A DNA stretch of 64,000 nucleotides from Lysobacteraceae bacterium SCN 69-320 (GCA_001725155.1 MEFP01000019.1:372001-436000), one strand, 5' to 3'. Positions 51,470 to 60,688 are shown, counted from the first letter of the stretch. The notes: generated from the sequence alone by a model not told the origin. Made by a program: numbers and translations.

Positions 51470-53293
51470 TCAGAAGATCACGACATCCGTATCGCTGAAG
51501 TTCTGCGTCGTCAGCAGCAGATCGAATTCCAGGCTCTCGCCGGGCGCGCAGCCGGCGCAGCCGTAGACACGCGAGATCGCATCGGCCGCGCGCAGCACGA
51601 CCGGCCGCGAGGCCGCCGTGAACTCGACCTTGGCCGCGCCGACGAAGAAGGCCATGTCGGAAATCGCCAGATGCTCGCCGGGCTGCAGCACGACGCGATA
51701 GCGCCGCTGCTCCGGCGGATTCACGCGCGGCAGATGCACCGGATACAGCGGCCGCTCCGGTGTTGCGAAGGCGTCGCCGCCGAGTACGCGACGCACCGGA
51801 AACAGCGCGAGTGCGCCGACCCGGCGTGACGGCGTCAGCGCGGCGGACCTGGCCAGGTCGCGCGCGAGGCCGAGCCAGTGCGTGCGCGCGGCATCGTCGC
51901 CGCCGGCGAGCACGTCGCTGCGCGCGCAGCGCAGGCGCATTTCCATCGCGTAGTCGTAGAGCAGGTGCCGCGCATAGGCGCCGTGCGCGCTGGGGGCGTT
52001 CTGGCCGCAGAGGAATTCGCCGCTGTCGCGCATCGCATAGGCCGGCAGCAACAGCAGGCGCTGCGGTTCGCCGCGCGCGCCGCTGACGTCGAACAGGGCC
52101 TGGAAATCGAACGGCCAGTTGCCGTCGACGACGAAGCGTGCGGCGGCGCCGGCGCAGAGCAGATTCAGTCCGAGCGCCAGCGCCACGGCTGCGCCGCGCA
52201 GGAATCCCGCCCCCGGCACGCGCAGCGGCGCCAGCCCGAGCGCGACGGCGCCGAGCAGGACGACGCGCAGCGGCGTGGTCATGTAGTACGTGGTCTGGTA
52301 CCGGATCAGCGCCGCGGTCACCGTAAGGGCCACGACACTGCCGAGCACGATCAGGGCAAGGCGCCGCGCGGCCGGCTCGCGCAGGCCGCGCAGCAGTCCG
52401 TACAGCGCCGCAACGAACACGGACACGAGCAGCGCCGTCGTCGCAGCCACCGTGGCCGGTGGCCAGGCCAGCAGCACTTCCAGCCAGTAGCGCGTGCCGC
52501 CGACGGCCACGGCCTGCAGCAACGGCAAGGCGTTCGCCAGCGTGCCGGTGCTCTGCCCGTCCGTCAGGTAGGCGCTGCCGGCGCGCAGATCGGCGAAGTC
52601 GTTGGCCAGGCTCCAGTACAGATACGGCAGCAGCGGCAATGCCGCGACAGCGGCCGCAGCGAGCCAGGCGCCGGGCCGGAAGCGGCGCGCCGCCACGGAC
52701 TGCACGAGCACACCGAGGCCTATCCAGGCCAATCCCAGACTGCTCGGATGCGCATGCAGCGCGAGCACGAAGGCCAGCGCCATGCCGACCAGCCAGCGCG
52801 TGCGGCGCTGCTGCACGTAGCGCACGGCGCAAAGCAGGAAGGCCAGCACCAGCGGCGCGGTCAGCAGGTAATGCTGCGGCAGCATCCACTCGAAACTCGA
52901 CCAGCCCGGCAGGGCCAGCAGCGCGGCCCAGAGCAGGCCGGCGCGCTCGCTGTGCAGCGCGCGGCCGAGACGCCAGGCCAGGATCACCTGGGTCGCCGAC
53001 AACAGGCCAAGCAACGCAACCACGCCGAACCCGCTGCGCGTGAGCGCCAGCAGCGCGGCCAGCAGCCAGTACCAGACCGGACCGAGATGAATAGTGCCGG
53101 CCAGCACCGGCCCGGCCAGCGGCACTTCCTCGCCCTGCAGGAAGCGCCAGGCCACGAACAGGTCGCGCGAGAAATCCAGATGCGTGGCCGCGTACGGCAC
53201 GCGCAGCAGATGCAGCGCCAGCAGCAGCGCGAGCAGCGCATAGCTGAGGCGCGCGGCGCCGAGCCGCGCCGGCGGCCCGGCTGCGTTGTCCAT
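51470..53293 (-). CDS. GT-C (family 39-like) membrane glycosyltransferase, putative
   Basis: A 607-residue protein with about ten or eleven hydrophobic helices. The first extracytoplasmic loop, LDFSRDLFVAWRFLQGEE, carries an acidic pair, and HLGPVWYWLLAAL follows, as in ArnT/PMT-like GT39 enzymes that use polyprenyl-phosphate sugars. The C-terminal ~200 residues are soluble and contain four Cys (LCGQ, RCAR, YGCAGCAPGE). GGGGAG lies before the ATG at 53293. Donor and acceptor are unknown; no undecaprenyl-sugar genes are nearby. Confidence 0.75.
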   Translation of the reverse strand: MDNAAGPPARLGAARLSYALLALLLALHLLRVPYAATHLDFSRDLFVAWRFLQGEEVPLAGPVLAGTIHLGPVWYWLLAALLALTRSGFGVVALLGLLSATQVILAWRLGRALHSERAGLLWAALLALPGWSSFEWMLPQHYLLTAPLVLAFLLCAVRYVQQRRTRWLVGMALAFVLALHAHPSSLGLAWIGLGVLVQSVAARRFRPGAWLAAAAVAALPLLPYLYWSLANDFADLRAGSAYLTDGQSTGTLANALPLLQAVAVGGTRYWLEVLLAWPPATVAATTALLVSVFVAALYGLLRGLREPAARRLALIVLGSVVALTVTAALIRYQTTYYMTTPLRVVLLGAVALGLAPLRVPGAGFLRGAAVALALGLNLLCAGAAARFVVDGNWPFDFQALFDVSGARGEPQRLLLLPAYAMRDSGEFLCGQNAPSAHGAYARHLLYDYAMEMRLRCARSDVLAGGDDAARTHWLGLARDLARSAALTPSRRVGALALFPVRRVLGGDAFATPERPLYPVHLPRVNPPEQRRYRVVLQPGEHLAISDMAFFVGAAKVEFTAASRPVVLRAADAISRVYGCAGCAPGESLEFDLLLTTQNFSDTDVVIF

Positions 53294-53445
53294 CGTCTCC
53301 CCGTCCTTTCGCCCGGGCCGCGGAGCGTTCCGCGGCGGCGCCGGTCCGCGATGGTAGCCTGCGCCCGCCGCGACAGCGACGCAGGGCATGCGGCCGCCGA
53401 ATTCGGCTAGGCTGTCGCCCCGCGTCCACGGCCACCGCCACCGCC

Positions 53446-54024
53446 ATGCAGCAGATCGTCGATTTCATCCTCGAGCTGGACAAGCTCAAGGGCGTCACGC
53501 GCAAGACCCGGCCACTGGGCCTGGATCGCTATGAGAACTCGGCCGAGCACAGCTGGCAGCTGGCTCTGCTCGCCACCTCGCTCGCGCCGTATGCGCCGGC
53601 GCCGGTCGACATCGACCGGGTCGTCGCGATGCTGCTCGTGCACGACATCGGCGAGATCGACACCGGCGACACGCTGGTCTACGCGGAGCACGGCTGGGCC
53701 GAACGCAAGGCCGCCGAGCGCGCCGCGGTCGAACGCATCTTCGGCCTGCTGCCGACCGCGCAGGCGCAGCGTTTCCTCGTGCTGTGGCAGGAGTTCGAGG
53801 ACGCCGAAAGCGCCGAGGCGCGCTTCGCCCATGCGGCCGACCGCGCGATACCGGTGCTGCTGAATCTCAACAATCAGGGCCAGAGCTGGCGCGAGAACGG
53901 CATCAGCCACGAACGCGTCGTCGCGCGCGTCGGTCCGCCGATCCAGGCCGGCTGTCCGGCGCTCTGGGACTATCTCGAAATCCGCCTCGCCGACGCCCGC
54001 GCGCAGGGCTGGTTCGGCGCCTGA
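53446..54024 (+). CDS. HD-domain phosphohydrolase (YfbR/HDDC2-like)
   Basis: A 192-residue HD hydrolase. His in ENSAEHSWQLAL, the His-Asp pair in LLVHDIGEIDTGDT and Asp in AHAADRAIPVLLN give the H..HD..D metal set. FVLELDKLKGVTR-type N-termini and EFEDAESAEARFAHAADR match the YfbR/HDDC2 group, whose members are 5'-deoxynucleotidases. It probably removes phosphate from dNMPs, though activity may differ. It is a single gene convergent with the secreted paralogue. Confidence 0.88.
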   Translation: MQQIVDFILELDKLKGVTRKTRPLGLDRYENSAEHSWQLALLATSLAPYAPAPVDIDRVVAMLLVHDIGEIDTGDTLVYAEHGWAERKAAERAAVERIFGLLPTAQAQRFLVLWQEFEDAESAEARFAHAADRAIPVLLNLNNQGQSWRENGISHERVVARVGPPIQAGCPALWDYLEIRLADARAQGWFGA

Positions 54025-54061
54025 CGCGCGCTGTCCGGCCGCGCGCACAGGGCGCCGCGGC

Positions 54062-55165
54062 TCAGGGCCATGGCGGCGAGCCGGGCGAGACCCGGTTCTG
54101 CAGCACGTTGCCGCAGGAGCCCGTGCAGTACGAGTCATTCGGCGCGGTCAGGCTCGCATGCAGGACATTGAGGTAGTAGGTACGGCCGGCTTCGAGACGG
54201 CAGAAACCCGCTGCCGTGTCGCCGACGATCCAGCGCAGGCTGCCGCCGGGCGCCAGGTCGTCGACGACGCAGGCGGTATTCAGGGGCGCTGCCGGCGTCG
54301 TGCCGAAGTCGCCGCAGTTCGCGCTGATCGTCAGCGACATCCGGGCCGGCATGCTCTGCGGCTGGGCCTCGCCGAAACGCAGCAGGCCGGCGGTGCCGGG
54401 GGCCAGGCCGGCCGGCACCGCGAAACCCAGTGCGGCATAGGTGTTGCGCCCGAGGAGCAGGCGCTGATCGGAATCGGCGAGGCCCGGGAAACCGCGCCGC
54501 GTGGTCTCGTCGACATGGCCGAAGACGTTGTCGAACCGGGTCACGTCGGCGGCGCGTCCGACGCCGTTGGACTCCACCTGCGCCATCGTGATGCGCGTCA
54601 ACCCGATCGGGCCGCCGACGCAGGGAGGCGCATCGGGAGGCATCGCGAAGACCGTGCGCTGCGACACTGCCGCCGCGGCGACGCCGATGCGCCGGCAGGT
54701 CAGCACGAAGGTGTAGGTGCCGGGCGAGGGCAAGGTCAGCGAAACCGCAGGCACCGAAGCGCAGGCTGCAGCACTGCTGCAGATCGTGCCGCCGGTCGGC
54801 CAGCCGCTGACCGGCTCGGGGAAACGGCTGGCCGCATAGTCGCAGTCGTCGGCGTCGGCCGCCCAGCCGGCGACCAGCGTCGTACCGGCCAGGACGAAGG
54901 GAGGCAGCTCGTTCGCATCCAGGCCATCGGTGATTCGCGGCGGCGGCGCTTCGCGGCCGGGACAGCCCGGACCGAAGCTGCCGCGAGCCGTCAGCTGCGC
55001 GCCCTGACCCAGGACGCCCTGCTCGTCGGTCGTGATCAGGCAGGTGGCCGGCGAACCGTCCGGCGCGGTCCACTGCACCGCTATCGTGATCTGCGCAGAC
55101 ACAGCCGCCGTAAACAAGGCAACGGCTGCGGCCGCTGCGGACACCGCGACACGCGAATGACTCAT
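54062..55165 (-). CDS. Secreted protein, paralogue of the next gene upstream
   Basis: A 367-residue exported protein with a signal peptide (AVALFTAAVSAQ). It shares layout and motifs with the 382-residue protein at 55363: an opening segment with CLITTDEQG, ITDGLDANELP, a Cys-rich middle (YTFVLTCRR), then ARMSLTISANCGDFG and YYLNVLHASL near the C-terminus. Ten or more Cys suggest disulfides. No known domain is recognised. The ATG is 74 bp from a box shared with its paralogue. Confidence 0.78.
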   Translation of the reverse strand: MSHSRVAVSAAAAAVALFTAAVSAQITIAVQWTAPDGSPATCLITTDEQGVLGQGAQLTARGSFGPGCPGREAPPPRITDGLDANELPPFVLAGTTLVAGWAADADDCDYAASRFPEPVSGWPTGGTICSSAAACASVPAVSLTLPSPGTYTFVLTCRRIGVAAAAVSQRTVFAMPPDAPPCVGGPIGLTRITMAQVESNGVGRAADVTRFDNVFGHVDETTRRGFPGLADSDQRLLLGRNTYAALGFAVPAGLAPGTAGLLRFGEAQPQSMPARMSLTISANCGDFGTTPAAPLNTACVVDDLAPGGSLRWIVGDTAAGFCRLEAGRTYYLNVLHASLTAPNDSYCTGSCGNVLQNRVSPGSPPWP

Positions 55166-55223
55166 CGGAATGTTCCCCCGGAAACCTGACTGCGCATCCT
55201 GCGCAGCCGGAATCGGGTTCGCG

Positions 55224-55243
55224 CTAACTGCCGGTTAAGCGCG
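55224..55243 (-). promoter_or_regulatory. Shared upstream box of the first secreted paralogue
   Basis: On the minus strand, CGCTTAAC-N5-GTTAGCG, 74 bp before the ATG at 55165. The two TTA cores are 11 bp apart, like OmpR/PhoP-type direct-repeat boxes. The same sequence recurs before the gene at 56511. Confidence 0.65.
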
Positions 55244-55292
55244 GCGCCGGATTGCCGTATCGGCGCACGGCGCAGGAACTGCCGGTCACAAG

Positions 55293-55319
55293 AAACCCCG
55301 GCGCGATGCGCCGGGGTTT
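55293..55319 (-). terminator. Intrinsic terminator after the second secreted paralogue
   Basis: A perfect 12-bp stem AAACCCCGGCGC / GCGCCGGGGTTT with a 3-nt loop lies 44 bp past the stop of the gene at 55363. It separates the two paralogues into independent transcripts. Confidence 0.88.
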
Positions 55320-55362
55320 TCGATGGACGGCCGCGGCGCATCCGCGCCGCGTCGCGGACCGG

Positions 55363-56511
55363 CTATTGGCCGGCCGGCCAGGGCTGCAGACCGAGCTGCT
55401 GGTTCTGCACCGTGTTGCCGCAGTAGCCCTCGCAATACGTCGTCAACGGTGCGTTGAGCGAGGCGTGGATGATGTTGAGGAAGTAGGTCTCGCCGGGCTG
55501 CAGTTGGCACAGCACCGCGCTTCCCGGCACATAGCCCCAGGCCAGCGTACCGTTGGCGGGCGCATTGTTGAGCACGCAGGCGCTGGTCAGCGGTGCGGTC
55601 GCGACCGGATTGAAATCGCCGCAGGACTTGCTGATCGTCATCGACATGCGCGCCGGGCTGGTCTGCGGCTGGGTTTCCTCGAAGCGGAACGCGCCGGCGG
55701 TCTGCAGCGGCAGATCGCGCGGCACGGTGAACTGCAGCGCCACGTAGCTGTTGCGCGGCATGAACACGCGCTGGTTCAGATTGACGGTCCCCGGGAAGGT
55801 GTGCAGCGGCGCCTCCGCCGTGCTGTAGCCGAAGATGCTTTCGAAATGCGTCGCGTCGGTCGTGCGGCCGTTGCTGACCGTGTAGTTGAACTCGACGTAG
55901 GCCGTGCTCAGGCGCATGAGCCCGGCCGGCGCGATGCAGCCCGTCGGCGGCGGCGGCGCCACCGCGACGGCGACCTTGCGTCGTGAGGTCGCGATCACGC
56001 TGGAACCGTTGCGCCGGCAGCTCAGCACGAAGGTGTAGTTGCCGGCGGCGGACGGCAGCACGACGGGCACCGAGTGCGCGGCCGCACAGGAGGCCGCATC
56101 GGTGCAGACATCGCCGCTGGTCGGCCAGCCGGCGACGGCGGCCGGCAGACTGCTGTCGGCATAGCTGCAGCTGTCCGCATCGGCGGACCAGGTGGCCGTA
56201 TGCGTTGCGCCGGTCACGCTGCTGTCGGGCAATTCGCTCGCGTCGAGACCGTTGGTGATGACCGGATCGCGCACCGGCGGCGGCGGCGTCACGGCGACGC
56301 TGGGGCAGTTCTCGCCGAAGGTCACGTTCGCGAGCAGCCTGCCGTTGGCGGGATCGAGCGAAACACCGGTCGCATCGCTCGTGAGCACGCAGGTCTTGAT
56401 GCCGCCGCTGCTGTCGGTCCAGTTCAGTCGCAAGGTGGTCTGGGCCGTCGCGGCCGCAGGCAGAACGGCGGCAGCGAGTGCTGCAACGAAGGAGAGACGC
56501 GTAAGGGACAT
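55363..56511 (-). CDS. Secreted protein, paralogue of the next gene downstream
   Basis: A 382-residue exported protein with a signal peptide (FVAALAAAVLPAAATAQ). It parallels the 367-residue neighbour segment by segment: CVLTSDATG, ITNGLDASELP, YTFVLSCRR, ARMSMTISKSCGDF and YFLNIIHASL, plus a shared Cys pattern. This is a tandem duplication that has diverged. Function unknown. The start is the ATG at 56511 (a TTG precedes it). It has its own terminator and an upstream box matching its paralogue's. Confidence 0.78.
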   Translation of the reverse strand: MSLTRLSFVAALAAAVLPAAATAQTTLRLNWTDSSGGIKTCVLTSDATGVSLDPANGRLLANVTFGENCPSVAVTPPPPVRDPVITNGLDASELPDSSVTGATHTATWSADADSCSYADSSLPAAVAGWPTSGDVCTDAASCAAAHSVPVVLPSAAGNYTFVLSCRRNGSSVIATSRRKVAVAVAPPPPTGCIAPAGLMRLSTAYVEFNYTVSNGRTTDATHFESIFGYSTAEAPLHTFPGTVNLNQRVFMPRNSYVALQFTVPRDLPLQTAGAFRFEETQPQTSPARMSMTISKSCGDFNPVATAPLTSACVLNNAPANGTLAWGYVPGSAVLCQLQPGETYFLNIIHASLNAPLTTYCEGYCGNTVQNQQLGLQPWPAGQ

Positions 56512-56981
56512 CAACGGAATGGCCGGCCGGAAAGCGCGCTATGGTGCAACGCCGCAGCCGAGGCTGCGCTAACGCGGCGTTAAGCGCGCCCCGGCAGCCT
56601 CGCCGACGTCGCCGCGGCGGTGCGGAACCGGCAGGAAAAATCCCGCCCGCTCAGCCAATTAGCGCCAATGACGCCGCGTCCGCCACGCGCCGGGACACGG
56701 CTTGCGGCACTGCCGGCAGCGGCCGATCCGGCTCTGACCGGCCGGCCATTCCTGCCCATTCTGCGCAAGGCGGCGACAGATCCGGCGACCGTCTCCAGCG
56801 CGGCTGCAGCCGCCGGATTGGCGCTGCGCGCCCTGCCGCGCCACTCGCTGCAGCGGCCCAGCGCTCGTCGCACCCGCGAACCGCGGCGCCGCGACGGGCT
56901 GCCGTCAAACGCGGCGCTGCCCGCGCGCCGTGTCGCCGCATCCGGCTTCCGACAGCGCCGCACAACGCCGCCGGCCTGCCG
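56512..56981. other. Intergenic region, 470 bp
   Basis: Contains the box annotated at 56566-56588. The rest (to the end of the gene at 56982) is GC-rich with no gene seen. Confidence 0.5.
56566..56588 (-). promoter_or_regulatory. Shared upstream box of the second secreted paralogue
   Basis: On the minus strand, CGCGCTTAAC-N5-GTTAGCGC, 73 bp before the ATG at 56511. Core and spacing match the box at 55224-55243. Confidence 0.65.
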
Positions 56982-57893
56982 TCACAGCCCCGATTTCATG
57001 CTCGTCTTGTCGACCTTCCACTGCCCGCCTTCCTTGCGCAAGGTCGAGGTGCCCGAGGCCTTGTCGCCGGACTGGTCGAGCGCTTCGATGACGAGTTCGG
57101 CGCGGTCGCCGAAGTCCTGTCCGCCGGTCACGTTCGCGCTCTTCGGCGCGAAGGCTTTCATCATCTCGAGCATCGCGGCGAAATCCGGGGCGTTCTTCTG
57201 CGCGCGCATCTTCTCGGCCTGGGCCTGCGTCACGGTCGCGAGCATCGCGTCGAAATCGCCTTTGCGCATCGCGGCGAGATTGGCCTGGAACACCTTGCCG
57301 GCGTCGCCGCCGCCGGGCGGCAGGGGCTTGCCCTTGGCCGCGGGCCCGGTCGCGCCGCCGCCAGCCGCAGCGCCCGCCGCTGTCGCTGCCACCTTCGTCG
57401 CATAGGCCAGGTCGAAATCGAGCGCGCACTGCAGCTCGTCGGGGTCGCCGTCGAGCGTGAAGCCCGCATCGACATGGCTCGCGTCGTTGGCGCGCGTCTG
57501 CAGCTTGCCGACATTGCTGCCCGAGGTGGAAAAACTCATGCCGCCGCCGCTGTAGCCGAGCGCGCTGACCTTGCCGCCGGCAAGCCGCAGCATCAGGGTG
57601 CGTCCCTCGTCGGCGGCGAAGCGCTGGTCGGATACGGCGTCGCTCTTGTCTTGCGCCGCGGCCAGCGCAGTCTTGTCGATCGCGAACGTGGCCAAGGTGA
57701 CGACGACGTCGCTCCTGCTCTTGTCGAAGTAGCCCGGCTCCTGAAAGACGACGCCGTCGCTGAAGCGGATGGACTCGCCCTTGTAGCGGCAATCGCCGCG
57801 GATGCTGTCCGCCTGGGCCAGCGGCGCGAGGGCGAGCAAGACGACTGCAACGGCAACGGCGCGACGTTGCACACCGGCAAACAGGCGGGGCAT
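56982..57893 (-). CDS. Exported protein, unknown function
   Basis: A 303-residue protein starting at ATG 57893 with a signal peptide (VAVAVVLLALAPLAQA). The first half is beta-rich with two Cys (GDCRYKGE, LQCALDFD). A Gly/Ala/Pro linker near residue 185 follows. The C-terminal part (NLAAMRKGDFDAMLATVTQA, then LRKEGGQWKVDKTSMKSG) resembles an NTF2/DUF4878-like fold. No adjacent gene suggests a role. Confidence 0.7.
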   Translation of the reverse strand: MPRLFAGVQRRAVAVAVVLLALAPLAQADSIRGDCRYKGESIRFSDGVVFQEPGYFDKSRSDVVVTLATFAIDKTALAAAQDKSDAVSDQRFAADEGRTLMLRLAGGKVSALGYSGGGMSFSTSGSNVGKLQTRANDASHVDAGFTLDGDPDELQCALDFDLAYATKVAATAAGAAAGGGATGPAAKGKPLPPGGGDAGKVFQANLAAMRKGDFDAMLATVTQAQAEKMRAQKNAPDFAAMLEMMKAFAPKSANVTGGQDFGDRAELVIEALDQSGDKASGTSTLRKEGGQWKVDKTSMKSGL

Positions 57894-58048
57894 GACGGAC
57901 ACGGCGAACTCCAGGCGCGACTGGTGACGCCTGTGCAAACGTATCGGCGCGTGCAAGCGAACAACGCAGCGAGGATGCGCAGTCGCAAGCCGTCGCGCGA
58001 ATGCCGCGGACGGTCCCGCGCGCGCGGCGAATTCGCGCTTCGGAACAA

Positions 58049-59146
58049 TCACGGCAACCGCCGCCGCATCGCATGCACGCTGTGATTCCAGACACGCAGC
58101 CCGCAGACGCGCCAGCCTTCTTCGCCATCGCCACCGTAGCGCCGCAATTCCACGCTCGGCGGGAACTGCGTCTCCCAGGCGCCGAGGTCGATGTACAGCG
58201 AGTCGCGCAGCGGTGCCGGCCCGTAACGCACGAGGTTCCAGCCATGCCAGGCGACGAGCGCGCCGTCGCGATAGCGCACGGCGACGTCGCAGCGTGCCGA
58301 CGGATAGATCAGCGCCCGCACGCCGCGCGCGCGCAGATGCTCGCCGAGCGCCTGCAGGCGCCGGTTGTCCGGCGTGGAACCGCCGCAGGCCAGCGCAAGC
58401 AGCTCGGGCAGCACGTCCTCGAAGCAGCGGGCCGGCGTCGGCAGCATGCCGCACTGCACGAAGCTTGCGAAGAACCAGCGCTGCGCCGCCGGCAGACGCA
58501 GATCCAGCACGCCGCCGATTTCTGCATCCACGACCGTCGTGCCGAGACTCAGGAGGAACGGCGAGCGAGTGGTCGCAGCGGCGTCGACTGCCGCGCGAAA
58601 TGCCGCGGAAAATGTCGCGGCGAACGGCTGCAGCGCGCAGGCCTCGTGCACGAAGAGCAGCACCTGGCAGCCCCGCGGCGTGTCCAGCGCGACCGCGACC
58701 TCGTCGCGCATGAGGTCGAAGAACTGCAGCGGGATTCTCAGGCTGCGGTAGGCGTTGAGTTCTTCGGCCAGCACGCCGGCATCGTCGCCGTCAGGCCCGC
58801 TGGCCACGGAAAAATAGCGCTCGCGCGGCAGCTGTCCACCCTGCTCCGGCGCGCGGACCTTGCCGGAATAGCGCCGGAACGTCGTGCGCGCCGCCATCGG
58901 TGCGGCAGCCCGATTCGCGGCGCACGTCGCCGCGTCGTCGGCTGCGCCGTCGAGCTCGAAGAAACGCGGCACGCACAGACGCAGCACGGCCAGGCCATCG
59001 CTGCCGGCAGAGGCGGCGTTGATCTGGCGCAGCTGCCCTTTGAACGTCGTCAACGGAATGCGGCCGGCCGCCGCTTCGGAACGCATCGAAACCATTGCCC
59101 TGTTGCTCGCGAAATGACCTGCCGGCGCAAATGTCTGTACCGGCAT
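58049..59146 (-). CDS. Protein of unknown function
   Basis: A 365-residue soluble protein with no signal peptide or membrane helix. The middle segment RYFSVASGPDGDDAG and the C-terminal RALIYPSARCDVAV faintly recall the RES-domain fold (which has an IRYPSA motif), but the remaining RES residues are not clear, so I leave it unassigned. The start is uncertain: ATG 59146 abuts AGAAGGG, and ATG 59095 is also in frame. Confidence 0.6.
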   Translation of the reverse strand: MPVQTFAPAGHFASNRAMVSMRSEAAAGRIPLTTFKGQLRQINAASAGSDGLAVLRLCVPRFFELDGAADDAATCAANRAAAPMAARTTFRRYSGKVRAPEQGGQLPRERYFSVASGPDGDDAGVLAEELNAYRSLRIPLQFFDLMRDEVAVALDTPRGCQVLLFVHEACALQPFAATFSAAFRAAVDAAATTRSPFLLSLGTTVVDAEIGGVLDLRLPAAQRWFFASFVQCGMLPTPARCFEDVLPELLALACGGSTPDNRRLQALGEHLRARGVRALIYPSARCDVAVRYRDGALVAWHGWNLVRYGPAPLRDSLYIDLGAWETQFPPSVELRRYGGDGEEGWRVCGLRVWNHSVHAMRRRLP

Positions 59147-59243
59147 CCCTTCTCTGCGCTGTCGGCGGCCGCTCTCTCAGACGACGCGCGAGTGTTCGCG
59201 TGCGCGCATGCCGATTGCCGTCACTGCAAGTTCGTTGCAGAAA

Positions 59244-59606
59244 TCAGTCAGCAATGACGTGGTAGCCGCGCCCGGCCAGACAGCGCGACACGATCGCGCG
59301 CTGCTCTTCGCTGCCTTCGACGCCGCCGGCGATGCCGTAGCTCGTCGCGCTCCAGGCCGCGACGTGGGCGACGTCCTCGCCGCGCAGGCCGACGGCGAGC
59401 GCGAACAGCGCGCCGAGCGCCGCGCCGGCGGTGGCCGCGCCGGCCGCCCTCGCCGCTGCCGGGCGCCGCCCGGCCAGGTTCTGGCAGTCGGCCAGGTCGG
59501 CCTCGTAACTGCCGCGGCTGGTGCCCGAATCGACGATGGGCCGATAGCCGACCGGCGCGCAGCCCGCCGCGAACAGCGCCGTCGTCAGCAGCCAGATACC
59601 TCTCAT
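59244..59606 (-). CDS. Small glycine-zipper lipoprotein
   Basis: A 120-residue lipoprotein with lipobox LFAAGC near residue 16. A Gly/Ala-rich helix (AAGAATAGAALGALFALAVG) resembles glycine-zipper segments of outer-membrane lipoproteins. Three more Cys (DCQN, RCLAG and the lipid Cys) are present. The role is unknown; proteins of this shape often stabilise or thread the outer membrane. Confidence 0.75.
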   Translation of the reverse strand: MRGIWLLTTALFAAGCAPVGYRPIVDSGTSRGSYEADLADCQNLAGRRPAAARAAGAATAGAALGALFALAVGLRGEDVAHVAAWSATSYGIAGGVEGSEEQRAIVSRCLAGRGYHVIAD

Positions 59607-59772
59607 CGCGATGCCTCCGTTGCCTGACGCCACGGCAATCCCCGCCCGGCAGGAGCCGCGCGCATCATCGCGCAGAACGATGCGCAGCGCGACGAACGTA
59701 CATGCGCCCCCCGTGGCCGCGACATCCGGCTGCCGTCCTGCGCCTGTAACGCAATCGCCACGGAGCAACGAC

Positions 59773-60672
59773 ATGCCGCGACTGCCGCAACGCCCCTGGA
59801 TCGCCGCCCTGCTTCTGCCGGGCTTGCTCGGCGCCGCTGTCGCCGCGCCACCGCCGGCAGCGGCGGCGTCCGTCGGCGCGGCGCGCTGGCTCGTGCCGGC
59901 CTATGCCAATCCCTGTTGCGACGGCGGTCCGGCCCTGTGGTCGGCGCTGATCGCCACGGCGCAGACGCGACCGCAACAACTGGCCGTCATCGTCAATCCG
60001 GACAGCGGCCCCGGCGCCTCGCCGATCGACCCGAACTACATCGCCGCCAACGGCCAGGGGCCGCTGACGACCTTGGCCGCGACGGATGCGCTGCTCGTCG
60101 GCTACATCCCGACCGACTACGGCAACCGCGATGCTGCGGCCGTGCGCGCCGAAATGACGCGCTATTTCGACGCCGCCTACTGGCGCCACACGAATGTGCG
60201 CCTGGACGGCTTCTTCTTCGACGAGATGTCCAACGAGCTGGGCAAGGTCGGTTATTACCGCGACCTGCACGACCACGCGCGCACGCTCTCGGCCAACGCG
60301 CTGCTGATCGGCAATCCGGGCGTCCATACCTATGCCAACGGCAGCGGCCAGAACGTCTACACCGCCGCCGACTACGCGCGCGTCTTCGACGTACTGGTGC
60401 TCTACGAGGCCGACGACCGTACCGTCAACCGCGACTACGCGGCGCCGGACTGGCTCGGCGTGTCCGGCGCGGCCGCAATCAGCTTCATTGCATATGACGC
60501 CGCTACCGGCATGCGCACGCGCGCCGCACTGAGCCGCATGCTCGCGCGCGGCGGGCGCTGGCTCTACGTGACCGACGACACCGCGGCCAATCCCTACGAC
60601 CGGCTGCCCACATGGTGGAATGCACAGCTTGGCTGGCTCGACGAGCTGATCTTCGCCGACGGCCTCGAATGA
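59773..60672 (+). CDS. Secreted spherulin-4-like (GH135-type) protein
   Basis: A 299-residue protein with a signal peptide (IAALLLPGLLGAAVAA). LVPAYANPCCDGGPALW, VIVNPDSGPG, VGYIPTDYGNRDAAAVR, and VRLDGFFFDEMSNELG match the Spherulin 4 family, whose fungal relative Sph3 (GH135) hydrolyses galactosaminogalactan. The acidic residues in DGFFFDE are the likely active-site area. Bacterial members have no proven substrate. CGGAG precedes the ATG. Confidence 0.82.
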   Translation: MPRLPQRPWIAALLLPGLLGAAVAAPPPAAAASVGAARWLVPAYANPCCDGGPALWSALIATAQTRPQQLAVIVNPDSGPGASPIDPNYIAANGQGPLTTLAATDALLVGYIPTDYGNRDAAAVRAEMTRYFDAAYWRHTNVRLDGFFFDEMSNELGKVGYYRDLHDHARTLSANALLIGNPGVHTYANGSGQNVYTAADYARVFDVLVLYEADDRTVNRDYAAPDWLGVSGAAAISFIAYDAATGMRTRAALSRMLARGGRWLYVTDDTAANPYDRLPTWWNAQLGWLDELIFADGLE

Positions 60673-60688
60673 GCACGCCGTCGGCGCG

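Noticed and set aside
56541-58085. A plus-strand open frame over the minus-strand exported protein
   Set aside because: Arg/Ala-rich with no motif. The minus-strand reading has a signal peptide and coherent domains.
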